From: an uncultured Muribaculaceae bacterium
GTDB taxonomy: Bacteria; Bacteroidota; Bacteroidia; Bacteroidales; Muribaculaceae
Length of the DNA stretch: 24,751 nucleotides
Direction: 5' to 3'
Assembly (NCBI GenBank): GCA_910584735.1
Contig: CAJUBM010000030.1
Coordinates: 1-24,751 of the forward strand
Shown here: piece after piece, positions 7,869 to 15,327 of the stretch
Layout of the letters: every line of letters begins with the position of its first letter
How positions within the stretch are numbered: position 1 is the stretch's first letter
Notes under the pieces: generated by a model
What the model was told of the DNA's origin: nothing
Database searches by the model: none
The model's input: only the letters and a program-made list of their open reading frames with translations
Made by a program: the position numbers and the translations under genes

Positions 7869-10800
7869 TTATTTTTCAGACCCGGGGACAGCTCGGCTTT
7901 GCATATCGGGAAGTTTCACGACCCCTCTCCCCTTCTTCCCGTTTATACCTATGAGAAGCGGAGCCGGGAACCGTACCACCCTTACAGCCTCCGACTCATA
8001 CTCGGCAGGCATAGAATCAAGGACGGCTGTATCGAAATAATCCTCCCCGATTCCGACATCGGAATTTTTGGCGAATGGATTTACCGTAAAATAGCCCACT
8101 CCCGCCGAGGTCAGATTCTGGAAGAAATGAGTACCCTGGGAGGGTTCCACCCTATAATTTGACAACGTGGTTTCCACGATTAGCCGCGCGGCGGAAATAT
8201 CAGGCCACCGCACAGGCACTCCGAGCGCGAAGTCGGAAGACCCCCAGCGTCCCGGCCCGATAAGCACATATCCCTCCCCGGCATCGGCAAAACGCCGGTT
8301 TATCCCGGCAATTTCACGGGCGGTCTCAGGATTGCGCATCTGCGAGAAACGCTCAGGACGCAGATAAACCACGGTCTGCACGGAATCAGTGGTGCCATGC
8401 CCCAAAGCGGTGTTCGAGCGCAGCAGAAGCTCCTTGTCGGGAAGTTCGAGAAGAGCCGGGTCTACGTCATCCTTGCGGTCGATTATCGGACGTATCTGTA
8501 GCCAGTATATATGGCCGGCAATCGGAGAACCGGCAGAATCCACCAGACCGGCAAATTCAATCTCCACCGGTCTCTGCATAGCCTGCTGCCCCTTGGTAAG
8601 CATCAGGTCTATGGCCGGGGCAAGAGGGAATGAAGCCCCCGGGCCGAGCATATTGGCAAAAGTGGCCAGCTTGCGTCCCTGACCGAGGTGTGTGTCACGA
8701 ATCATACGGTCGTTGGCATCGTAGGTCGATACCATAAGCCTCAGCACATCAGGACGTGAGGCAAAATCCTGTATATTAATCTGTGCCAGATTGAAAGAAT
8801 CGTCAGTCTGCAAAACTCCGGCAAGAGATTCGCCGGATACCTCAGTTTCCGAGGAACGATTATCGGCAGATGCCTTACCGGCCCTGTCCTTTACCGGCAG
8901 GGCGTATAGCTTGCGCTGGGTGTCGCGCAAAGCCAGATCCAATGTCGAGGTCTGTAGCACACGGGAGCTGTGGCGCGGTGAGAAACGAAGTCCGCGACCT
9001 CCGTCTACTATATATTTTCCAAGCCCCACAGCCACCTCTGCCACGCCGTCCTGAGGCTGTTCGTCTCCGAGAGGATAATAGTTCAACGAGCGGGCTACCC
9101 CCGAGAAAGATGGGAAATAATAGCCCTCGGCCTCACGCCCTATGACCTCCTGGATTATAACGGCCATTTTCTCTTGGTCTATCACATTAGAGGTAGCGGT
9201 CATATAGGCTTTCGATTCGGCATAGAACACCGAGGCATATACACCTTTCACCGCACAGGCCAGATCATCGAGCATCTTCGCGGCGCTTTCCGCCGTAGGA
9301 ATCATATAAGTGGCGTAAACCCCGGCGAAAGGCTGGTAGTGGCTGTCTTCAAGCAGCGAGGAAGAACGCACCGCCAAAGGGCTGTCAACCACCTCTATCA
9401 GCGCCAGAAGGTCGTCACGCACCCTGTCGGGAAGCCGGGCGTCAAGGAACCGGCGCAGAATCTCATCATCGCCGGCATCGCTGAGAGCTATGGGATAAAG
9501 GTCGTTCTCGGCCATAAACTCATCGAAGATATCGGTACACAACACCACGGTACGCGGTATGGAGATCCCCACACCCCTGAAATTATCAAATTCCGGATTG
9601 CGTTTTATTATCGAATCGATGAAGGCAAGTCCGCGTCCTTTACCCCCCATGGAGCCCTGCCCTATCCTGGCAAAATTGGAATAATGGTCGAAACGTCCCT
9701 TCTTGAACTCCGCCACCACGCCACGGTTCTTCATCCTTCGGTATTTCACGATAAGGTCGAAGAACAACTGTTTTACCGCCGGAGCCTCATCTATATCGGT
9801 AAAGTGATGGGCGCGCACCACATCGGCGATTGGGAACATGGCCCTGGAATAAAGCCATCGCGAAATGTCGTTGCGCTTGGCATGATAGAGAAGAGACTCT
9901 GAGGGGATGGAGAACATCTGCTTCTGAAAATCGTTGATAGACTTCACTCGCATAATCTCCTGTCCGTCCGCCGGGTTACGGAATACGAAGTCTCCGAAAC
10001 CGAAATTACGGCGCACGGCATTCCCAAGGTCTACGGGAAGTTTTTTGGAGTTCTTGTCAAGGAATATTCCCGAAAATTCCTCGCAAAGCGGACGGTTGTC
10101 AGCCTCTGTGGATTCTACTATTATGGGCATATACGGGTCACGGCTACGCACATATCTTGCAAGCCGCAGACCGGCCTTGGGGTCTTTCCGTCCCTCGCGC
10201 ATAAACGACACATCCGTAATCAGACCGAGCATCTTGTCGGCATACTTGTCATACAGGTGCCGGGCTTCCTCATAATCACGCGCGAGTATTACTTTAGGAC
10301 GTCCGCGCATACGCAGCATCTTCTCATGCTCGTTCAGAGCCTCTGTCGAAAACAGCAGGCTCTGCCCCAACAGGAATTTATAGAGGTGCGGCAGGATGGA
10401 TGAATAGAATCTCACCGAATCCTCAACCATAAGAATCATACGCACCCCGACGTCCAGCACATCGTTCTCAGCGTTCATCTTATCCTCCAGCAACTTTATA
10501 ATAGCCAGAAGCAGGTCAACGTTGCCCAGCCATGAGAACACGTAGTCAATTCCCGAGAAATCTTCTGCGGCAAGACGCCGCGACACCTCCTTCGAGAACG
10601 GCGTAAGCACCACGAACGGAATCTCAGGAAAACCATTTTTAATATCCCGGGCCCCGGTGAACGTCTCACTTATATCCATGCCGGGCATGGCTATTATAAG
10701 GTCGAAATGCTTCTGTTCCAGCACAGGAAGAGCCTCCGAGATATGCGATACACGCGTTATGCGCGGAGGAGACGAAAGATTGAGAGATACATATTCATTA

Positions 10801-10949
10801 TAAAGCTGTTCCTCTACCCTGCCATCCTCCTCCATCATGAACGCATCATAAGGTGAAGCCACAAGCAAGACATTGAACACACGGCGCTGCATAAGGTTCT
10901 GGAACGCCGTGTCCTTCAAAAACATACGACTTAGAGACTCTTCATTCAT
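7869..10949 (-). CDS. Receiver-receiver-PPDK_N (PEP/pyruvate-binding) fusion protein
   Basis: The product is 1026 residues. Residues about 25-155 look like a receiver fold, but where the phospho-acceptor Asp should sit the sequence reads FDLIIAMPGMD, so it is probably a pseudo-receiver. Residues about 170-315 are a second receiver with acidic pair E176/D177, acceptor D246 (LGLITDVSF), S280 and K299. From about 425 comes the ATP-grasp-type N-terminal domain of PPDK/PEP synthase: GSMGGKGRGLAF, AVRSSSLLEDSHYQPFAG, VAVGLGKYIVDGG, ending at LQIRPI. A C-terminal module with LIGPGRWGSSD and PSQGTHFFQNLT follows. The swivelling phospho-histidine domain and PEP-binding barrel of true PPDK/PpsA are absent, so it cannot run the standard reaction alone. 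I recall similar proteins as common in Bacteroidales, with no established role. Confidence 0.88.
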   Translation of the reverse strand: MNEESLSRMFLKDTAFQNLMQRRVFNVLLVASPYDAFMMEEDGRVEEQLYNEYVSLNLSSPPRITRVSHISEALPVLEQKHFDLIIAMPGMDISETFTGARDIKNGFPEIPFVVLTPFSKEVSRRLAAEDFSGIDYVFSWLGNVDLLLAIIKLLEDKMNAENDVLDVGVRMILMVEDSVRFYSSILPHLYKFLLGQSLLFSTEALNEHEKMLRMRGRPKVILARDYEEARHLYDKYADKMLGLITDVSFMREGRKDPKAGLRLARYVRSRDPYMPIIVESTEADNRPLCEEFSGIFLDKNSKKLPVDLGNAVRRNFGFGDFVFRNPADGQEIMRVKSINDFQKQMFSIPSESLLYHAKRNDISRWLYSRAMFPIADVVRAHHFTDIDEAPAVKQLFFDLIVKYRRMKNRGVVAEFKKGRFDHYSNFARIGQGSMGGKGRGLAFIDSIIKRNPEFDNFRGVGISIPRTVVLCTDIFDEFMAENDLYPIALSDAGDDEILRRFLDARLPDRVRDDLLALIEVVDSPLAVRSSSLLEDSHYQPFAGVYATYMIPTAESAAKMLDDLACAVKGVYASVFYAESKAYMTATSNVIDQEKMAVIIQEVIGREAEGYYFPSFSGVARSLNYYPLGDEQPQDGVAEVAVGLGKYIVDGGRGLRFSPRHSSRVLQTSTLDLALRDTQRKLYALPVKDRAGKASADNRSSETEVSGESLAGVLQTDDSFNLAQINIQDFASRPDVLRLMVSTYDANDRMIRDTHLGQGRKLATFANMLGPGASFPLAPAIDLMLTKGQQAMQRPVEIEFAGLVDSAGSPIAGHIYWLQIRPIIDRKDDVDPALLELPDKELLLRSNTALGHGTTDSVQTVVYLRPERFSQMRNPETAREIAGINRRFADAGEGYVLIGPGRWGSSDFALGVPVRWPDISAARLIVETTLSNYRVEPSQGTHFFQNLTSAGVGYFTVNPFAKNSDVGIGEDYFDTAVLDSMPAEYESEAVRVVRFPAPLLIGINGKKGRGVVKLPDMQSRAVPGSEK

Positions 10950-10960
10950 GGAGATTGCGC

Positions 10961-11008
10961 GGATTTATGGAGATTTATGGAAAATGTGCAGATTTATGGA
11001 GAATGTGC
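10961..11008. repeat. Short 19-bp tandem repeat in the leader of the PPDK-like gene
   Basis: The unit agatttatggaRaatgtgc occurs twice back to back (10971-10989 and 10990-11008) with one mismatch. A partial third unit, ggatttatgg, occupies 10961-10970. It lies between rpe and the PPDK-like gene, within 60 nt of the latter's ATG. Read on the minus strand, the second unit contains TAAATCTG (10996-10989), one base from the TAnnTTTG -7 consensus, with a TTG 22 nt upstream. This may be a weak promoter. The repeat itself could be an operator or simple slippage product. Confidence 0.7.
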
Positions 11009-11043
11009 GACATCCTTACAATACGCCGCGTGAGGGACAGGTA

Positions 11044-11688
11044 TCAGCAACGTTTCAGAGTTTCGATAGCAGCCATGGGGTCGGGTGCACCGAACACGTA
11101 ATTTCCGGCTACCACAGATGATGCCCCGGCTTCGGCTACCAACGGAGCCGTAGCGGCATTTATCCCGCCGTCAACCTGGATTATGGCTTTTGACCCGTTG
11201 CTTTCTATCATCTTACGCAAGCGGCGCACCTTGTCTACCGTGCCGTCAATGAACTTCTGTCCCCCGAACCCGGGATTTACGGACATCAGCAGCACCATGT
11301 CCAGCCCCTGTATCACATCCTCCAACATACATACGGGTGTAGACGGATTCAATGTCACGGCGGCCTTCATCCCGGCATCATGTATGGCGTGTATGGCGCG
11401 GTCAAGGTGCACACACGCCTCCTGGTGTATATTCATTATGGCAGCCCCGGTGTCGCGCACCCGTGTAACCCACTTCTGCGGTTCCACGATCATCAGATGC
11501 ACGTCCATCGGCTTCTTAAGAATCTTTCCCACGGCGTCCATAACAGGGAACCCGAATGAGATATTGGGCACAAACACACCATCCATCACATCGATGTGAA
11601 GCCAGTCGGCCGATGAGGAATTAATCATTTCAACGGCGCCCTGCAAATTGCTGAAGTCTGCCGATAACAGAGAAGGTGAAACTATCAT
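11044..11688 (-). CDS. rpe: Ribulose-phosphate 3-epimerase
   Basis: Rpe interconverts D-ribulose 5-phosphate and D-xylulose 5-phosphate in the pentose phosphate pathway, in the cytoplasm. The 214-residue TIM barrel has the usual length and signatures: SPSLLSADFSNL at the N-terminus, WLHIDVMDGVFVPN (metal-binding His and catalytic Asp), DVHLMIVEP, VNPGFGGQKF (phosphate and loop), and QVDGGINAATA with the second catalytic Asp, then SSVVAGNYVFG. The start is ATG 11688. Upstream, at 11693-11700, the minus strand reads TACCTTTC, one base off the -7 consensus and so not a confident promoter. It lies 60 nt after the DedA gene and 94 nt before the PPDK-like gene, so a shared transcript with DedA is plausible. 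Confidence 0.97.
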   Translation of the reverse strand: MIVSPSLLSADFSNLQGAVEMINSSSADWLHIDVMDGVFVPNISFGFPVMDAVGKILKKPMDVHLMIVEPQKWVTRVRDTGAAIMNIHQEACVHLDRAIHAIHDAGMKAAVTLNPSTPVCMLEDVIQGLDMVLLMSVNPGFGGQKFIDGTVDKVRRLRKMIESNGSKAIIQVDGGINAATAPLVAEAGASSVVAGNYVFGAPDPMAAIETLKRC

Positions 11689-11748
11689 TATGGAAAGGTA
11701 TTAGAATTTCGCGAAAAACAGATGAGACGAACCGGGATAGTATTCCAC

Positions 11749-12429
11749 CTATCGCACCGACTTTTTAGGTTTGAAAGCCTGCCAGCAGAGATAGGCCACA
11801 CATAGGAGTAACAGCACGAAGCCCCCTATGGTGAAATAGGAATTATACTGCTCAAGGGTAAGGAACAGGCGGTCATATGGCACGTTCTTTCCCAGCCAGT
11901 AACCCAGCGCGGCCAATATGCAGTTCCAAACTCCGGCACCAAGGGCCGTGAAGATTACAAACACCCATATGTTCATCCTCGCCAGTCCGGCAGGGATGGA
12001 TATCAGCTGCCTTACGGCAGGGATAAGGCGTCCGATGAAAGTAGACACCGCGCCATGCTTGTCGAAATATTTCTCTGCTTTCTCAACCTTGGCCTGGTCA
12101 ATGAGGCAGGCATGCCCGAACCGGCTGTTTGCAAACGCATATACAATCGGGCGTCCCAGCCATAACGACAACACGTAGTTGACCAACGCCCCCACAACCG
12201 CTCCGGCGGTAGCCACCAGCACGATGAGGGCGATATTCATGTCTCCACGTGTCACAGCTATATATGCTGCCGGGGGAACCACCACCTCCGACGGGAAAGG
12301 AAGAAACGAGCTTTCTATTACCATAAACAGGAACACCAGCATATACCCGGCATTCTCATAAAAGAATTGAAATAAATACGAGGCTGAAAACCAATCGGAT
12401 ATGGAGAGATTTATCAGGCAGTCAATCAT
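11749..12429 (-). CDS. DedA/VTT-family inner-membrane protein
   Basis: DedA proteins are inner-membrane proteins with re-entrant loops, implicated in recycling of lipid carriers such as undecaprenyl phosphate and in membrane homeostasis. The product is 226 residues. The motifs seen are ESSFLPFPSEVVVPPAAYIA (acidic residues in the first re-entrant loop), LVATAGAVVGALVNYVLSLWLG, then FDKHGAVSTFIGRLIPAVRQLISIPAGLARM, which holds the conserved F/Y-x-GR-x-P-x-x-R pattern (FIGRLIPAVR). A hydrophobic C-terminal span ends in the basic tail FKPKKSVR. The start is ATG 12429, about 80 nt after a good -7 box that overlaps the stop codon of the upstream glycosylase. Substrate is not predictable from sequence. 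Confidence 0.93.
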   Translation of the reverse strand: MIDCLINLSISDWFSASYLFQFFYENAGYMLVFLFMVIESSFLPFPSEVVVPPAAYIAVTRGDMNIALIVLVATAGAVVGALVNYVLSLWLGRPIVYAFANSRFGHACLIDQAKVEKAEKYFDKHGAVSTFIGRLIPAVRQLISIPAGLARMNIWVFVIFTALGAGVWNCILAALGYWLGKNVPYDRLFLTLEQYNSYFTIGGFVLLLLCVAYLCWQAFKPKKSVR

Positions 12430-12513
12430 CAGTGGGTCTAAATTATTTGTAATGTTTGTTCAATTTTTTTCAGATTTCCCGGGAGCGGCAAAAAAATACA
12501 AACTCCATCTTTG

Positions 12514-12521
12514 CAAAGTTA
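12514..12521 (-). promoter_or_regulatory. -7 box for the DedA gene
   Basis: The minus strand reads TAACTTTG, a consensus TAnnTTTG element. Its first three bases are the stop codon (TAA, 12519-12521) of the upstream glycosylase gene. No clear TTG sits at 19-21 nt, only a T-rich TGTTT. Transcription would begin near 12507, giving a leader of about 78 nt to ATG 12429. Confidence 0.6.
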
Positions 12522-13100
12522 CAAAATTTTTTCGGCCCGAAACATAGCCTCATATATTTCCGCCTTCTTTTCCACAGCAAGCGGATATGCACGGGACGTG
12601 GAAGGCATACGCCATATGTGGAGGGCGTCAGCCCCCTCAACCATCCGCCCCATGGCCGGAACCTGTGTGCCTGTAATATCGGCCACCACTCCGGCCGCCT
12701 TCTCGCCCGTAGTTGCCACAGCATGACAATGGGGCATCTCACGCAGCAGGTCGTAAAGAGGGACGGGTGTAATTATCTCCAGATATTTGTCGGACGCATT
12801 GCCTTTAAGACGCCGTACCTGTCGCGCCGTATCGTTGAGGGCAATCTTGCGGTCGGTCATCAACCTGCGGATAGCATCGACATCGAACCTTTTGTTCTCA
12901 CGGTCGTAAAGAGCCTCCTTGTCGCCGAGAAACAACAATCCCATAATCTTCCAGAAATCATTGGTGCGGTTGGGATAATAGAAGTCCATGCTCCACCGGT
13001 GGTTGCCCGGGGGGAATGTCCCCATTATCAATATCTTCGCGCCCGGAGGCACAAAAGGCTCCCAAGGATGGCTCTCAATTATAATTCCATCATTCTCCAT
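12519..13100 (-). CDS. Uracil-DNA glycosylase superfamily protein
   Basis: The enzyme is predicted to cut the N-glycosidic bond of a deaminated base (uracil or hypoxanthine) to start base excision repair. The product is 193 residues, a single UDG fold. The first conserved block is KILIMGTFPPGNHRWS followed by FYYPNRTNDFWKIM. This is the GxFP...FYYxNxxNxFW pattern of the TDG/MUG-like and hypoxanthine-glycosylase branches rather than classical Ung, which has GQDPYH. The second block, near the C-terminus, is RMPSTSRAYP, equivalent to LPSTSPAN. Substrate choice between uracil and hypoxanthine cannot be settled by eye. The ATG at 13100 is 85 nt after fprA on the same strand. Confidence 0.85.
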   Translation of the reverse strand: MENDGIIIESHPWEPFVPPGAKILIMGTFPPGNHRWSMDFYYPNRTNDFWKIMGLLFLGDKEALYDRENKRFDVDAIRRLMTDRKIALNDTARQVRRLKGNASDKYLEIITPVPLYDLLREMPHCHAVATTGEKAAGVVADITGTQVPAMGRMVEGADALHIWRMPSTSRAYPLAVEKKAEIYEAMFRAEKIL

Positions 13101-13185
13101 ACAATATTCAGGCTACAACAATCCAACAGGCTGCAACCCTGTAATCCGGCCTGCAATATCTATAACACTAAATGAGGTAAATGTT

Positions 13186-14385
13186 TCAGCGACCGGTTAA
13201 TTTCACGGCCATCGCCGAAGCCGCCTCCCGGCATTTGGCAAGGTCATCATGTGCCGGGGCATGCTTGACCGAGACCGGCTCCGCCATACACTGCATACCG
13301 CATGCCTCTATGTGGGTCGTCATCACCTTCAATGCCTGTTGCGACCATGTATGTGAGCCAAGGAGTGCCACTTCGCGGTTCTTCACACCGCGTATGGCCA
13401 TCGCCTCCATAACGGCAGCCACAGGGGGGAAGAGGGAATCGGAATATGTAGGAGCGGCTATTATAAGGCCGCGATGACGGAATATATCGGCTAAGATATA
13501 GCTTAAATCGGTCTTTGAGACATTCAAAACCGATATATCCCTTACCCCGCCGGCGGCAAGAGCCTCGGCAGCGGCCTCGGCCATAGCTTCCGTATTACCA
13601 TACATAGAGCCATATACGATAGTAGCGCCGTTGTCAAGCGGCTCATAACGGCTCAGGCGGTCGTATATATCCATCACATCAGCGATTCGGCTATGCCATA
13701 CAGGGCCGTGTGTGGAACAGACCATGTCAACTGGCACTCCCTCTAATTTCTTCATGGCCCGTTGCACGAACATGCCGTATTTACCGACTATATTGCTGTA
13801 ATAGCGCACCATCTCCGAAAAATATATGTCGGTATTCATATCATCATCGACTACCGCTCCGGCCAAAGCTCCGAAACAGCCGAAAGCGTCTCCGCTGAAC
13901 AACACCTTCTCCTCTTCCAGATAAGTTACCATGGTTTCGGGCCAATGCACCATAGGTGTCAGACAGAAGCGCAACGTAATATCCGATCCAAGAGGAAGGG
14001 TATCGCCGTCCTTTATTGCCAACGTGCCCGACTCAACGCCGTAAAAGCCACGTATCATACACAGGGTCTGCGCGTTCCCCACTATGGTTATCTCCGGGAA
14101 GGCCTGGCGCAACATACGGATTGCACCTGAATGGTCAGGCTCCATATGGTTCACAATCAGATAGTCCGGCTGGCGGTCACCCAAAATCTCCTTTATCAGG
14201 TCGATGTGGGCCAAAGCATGCCCGGCCTCCACCCCGTCGATTATGGCAACCTTATCATCACCCGTTACGATATATGAATTATAACTGACCCCGTAAGGCA
14301 GGGGCCACATTCCCTCGAATATGTTTGAGGTACGGTCGTTCACCCCTATGTAATGGACGTGTTGTGTTATTCTGGTAGCACGCAT
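13186..14385 (-). CDS. fprA: FprA-type flavodiiron protein (O2/NO reductase)
   Basis: Flavodiiron proteins reduce O2 to water, and in some cases NO to N2O, in the cytoplasm and protect anaerobes from oxygen. The product is 399 residues from ATG 14385 (MRATRITQHVHYIGV). A longer frame to a TTG at 14436 would start inside the -7 box, so I rejected it. The beta-lactamase-like domain has all expected diiron ligands: HMEPDH (H80, E82, D84, H85), MVHWPE, SGDAFG and STHGPVW. The C-terminal flavodoxin domain starts at IVYGSMYGNTEAMAEA, the FMN phosphate loop. No rubredoxin or flavin-reductase domain is fused, so a separate electron donor is needed. It leads the minus-strand cluster. Confidence 0.95.
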   Translation of the reverse strand: MRATRITQHVHYIGVNDRTSNIFEGMWPLPYGVSYNSYIVTGDDKVAIIDGVEAGHALAHIDLIKEILGDRQPDYLIVNHMEPDHSGAIRMLRQAFPEITIVGNAQTLCMIRGFYGVESGTLAIKDGDTLPLGSDITLRFCLTPMVHWPETMVTYLEEEKVLFSGDAFGCFGALAGAVVDDDMNTDIYFSEMVRYYSNIVGKYGMFVQRAMKKLEGVPVDMVCSTHGPVWHSRIADVMDIYDRLSRYEPLDNGATIVYGSMYGNTEAMAEAAAEALAAGGVRDISVLNVSKTDLSYILADIFRHRGLIIAAPTYSDSLFPPVAAVMEAMAIRGVKNREVALLGSHTWSQQALKVMTTHIEACGMQCMAEPVSVKHAPAHDDLAKCREAASAMAVKLTGR

Positions 14386-14433
14386 AATGTATGAATCATA
14401 TAATGAGGCCGTAACAGTCTCGTTTTCCACAGG

Positions 14434-14463
14434 CAAAGATACGAAATTCCCAATAATTCACAA
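14434..14463 (-). promoter_or_regulatory. Complete -33/-7 promoter of fprA
   Basis: On the minus strand TTG (14463-14461) is followed by 19 nt and TATCTTTG (14441-14434). This is the textbook Bacteroidetes TTG-N19-TAnnTTTG arrangement. The expected start near 14427 gives a leader of about 40 nt to ATG 14385. The element settles the start codon, because the alternative TTG start overlaps the -7 box. Confidence 0.8.
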
Positions 14464-14565
14464 TAAAAAACATAAGTTGGGGAAGTATGGCCGATATAGT
14501 ATTTTTTATAAGTTCTTAAACATAATTTAAACCTTTACACCATCCCGTTTGTCTTATTTAAAAGA

Positions 14566-14582
14566 GTGTATGTGCTATACAC
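14566..14582. promoter_or_regulatory. 17-bp dyad upstream of the aquaporin gene
   Basis: GTGTAT and ATACAC flank a 5-nt centre (GTGCT), 37 nt before the aquaporin ATG in the 233-nt divergent region shared with fprA. A TTG at 14588-14590 follows, but no TAnnTTTG lies at the right distance, so the aquaporin promoter is not resolved. The dyad could be an operator; that is inference only. Confidence 0.35.
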
Positions 14583-14618
14583 GCGTTTTGACTTTTTATT
14601 TATTTTATACTATTCATT

Positions 14619-15317
14619 ATGAAAAAGTATCTTGCCGAGTGCGTAGGCACCATGTTCCTCGTACTCCTGGCGTGCGGCAGCGCCGTACTGGCCGGCCCGT
14701 CGATAGGCGGCCTCGGAATCGGACTTTGCTTCGGACTGGTGCTGGTTTGTCTGGTTTATACCATCGGCAACATCTCGGGGTGCCATGTGAATCCGGCCGT
14801 ATCGTTCGCCTTCTGGCTCAGCGGCCGTATGGGTTTCAAGGAATTCGCGGGCTACGTGGTGGCGCAGTTGTTCGGCGCGGCTATAGGCGCAGGCATCCTC
14901 TTTTGGTTTGTAAACATGGTTCCGGGCTTTAATTTTGGCGGTGAGACAGGCGCCAGCCAGCTTGCGGCAAATGTCCTCCAGCCGGGCGCGACCCCGGGGA
15001 TGGCCCTACTTGCCGAAGGGATGCTTACGTTCTTCTTCGTATTCGTAGTGTTAGGTGCCACTGACGCCCGCAAAGGATTCGGGAAATTCGCAGGCATAGG
15101 TATCGGCCTTGCCTTAGGGCTGGTGAACATTGTAGGCATACCTGTTGACAATTGCTCGGTAAACCCGGCCCGCAGCTTCGGCCCGGCCCTTTGGACTGTT
15201 GATGCCTGGAGTCCGTTCTGGATTATGGTGGTAGGCCCGCTCGTAGGAGCGCTTCTTGCAGCCCTGTGCTGGAGGATAATCAGCGGACGTTCCGACTCGA
15301 ACAGTATCGAAGGATAA
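14619..15317 (+). CDS. aqpZ: Aquaporin (MIP family, AqpZ-like)
   Basis: The product is a water or small-solute channel of the inner membrane, 232 residues with six predicted helices. The two half-helix NPA motifs are at 58-60 (CHVNPAVSF) and 182-184 (SVNPARSFGPAL). Aligning by eye to E. coli AqpZ, its selectivity filter F43/H174/T183/R189 becomes F38/N170/C179/R185. The Phe and Arg are kept, but the His is Asn and the Thr is Cys, so solute range may differ. No glycerol-facilitator-type Asp insertion after the second NPA is seen. The gene is divergent from fprA and converges on the cation transporter with a 10-nt gap. ATG 14619 starts directly with the first membrane helix. Confidence 0.95.
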   Translation: MKKYLAECVGTMFLVLLACGSAVLAGPSIGGLGIGLCFGLVLVCLVYTIGNISGCHVNPAVSFAFWLSGRMGFKEFAGYVVAQLFGAAIGAGILFWFVNMVPGFNFGGETGASQLAANVLQPGATPGMALLAEGMLTFFFVFVVLGATDARKGFGKFAGIGIGLALGLVNIVGIPVDNCSVNPARSFGPALWTVDAWSPFWIMVVGPLVGALLAALCWRIISGRSDSNSIEG

Positions 15318-15327
15318 CCGCTGCAGG

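Noticed and set aside
9174..9902. Long open frame of 242 codons on the plus strand opposite the PPDK-like gene
   Set aside because: It is antisense to a well-supported gene, has no recognisable domain and no promoter; high-GC third positions of the real gene leave its complement open.
11693..11700. Possible -7 box TACCTTTC upstream of rpe
   Set aside because: It lacks the conserved final G and has no TTG partner; read-through from the DedA promoter is enough.
13111..13160. Degenerate repeats of about 18-19 nt (GGCTRCAA...) between fprA and the glycosylase gene
   Set aside because: Similarity between the units is weak and the third is partial; not enough to claim a repeat array.
12456..13175. 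Open frame of 239 codons on the plus strand across the glycosylase gene
   Set aside because: It covers the glycosylase coding region and the DedA promoter in antisense; the minus-strand product has real family motifs.
14386..14436. N-terminal extension of FprA to a TTG codon
   Set aside because: The TTG lies inside the -7 box TATCTTTG, upstream of the predicted transcription start, and family members begin close to ATG 14385.
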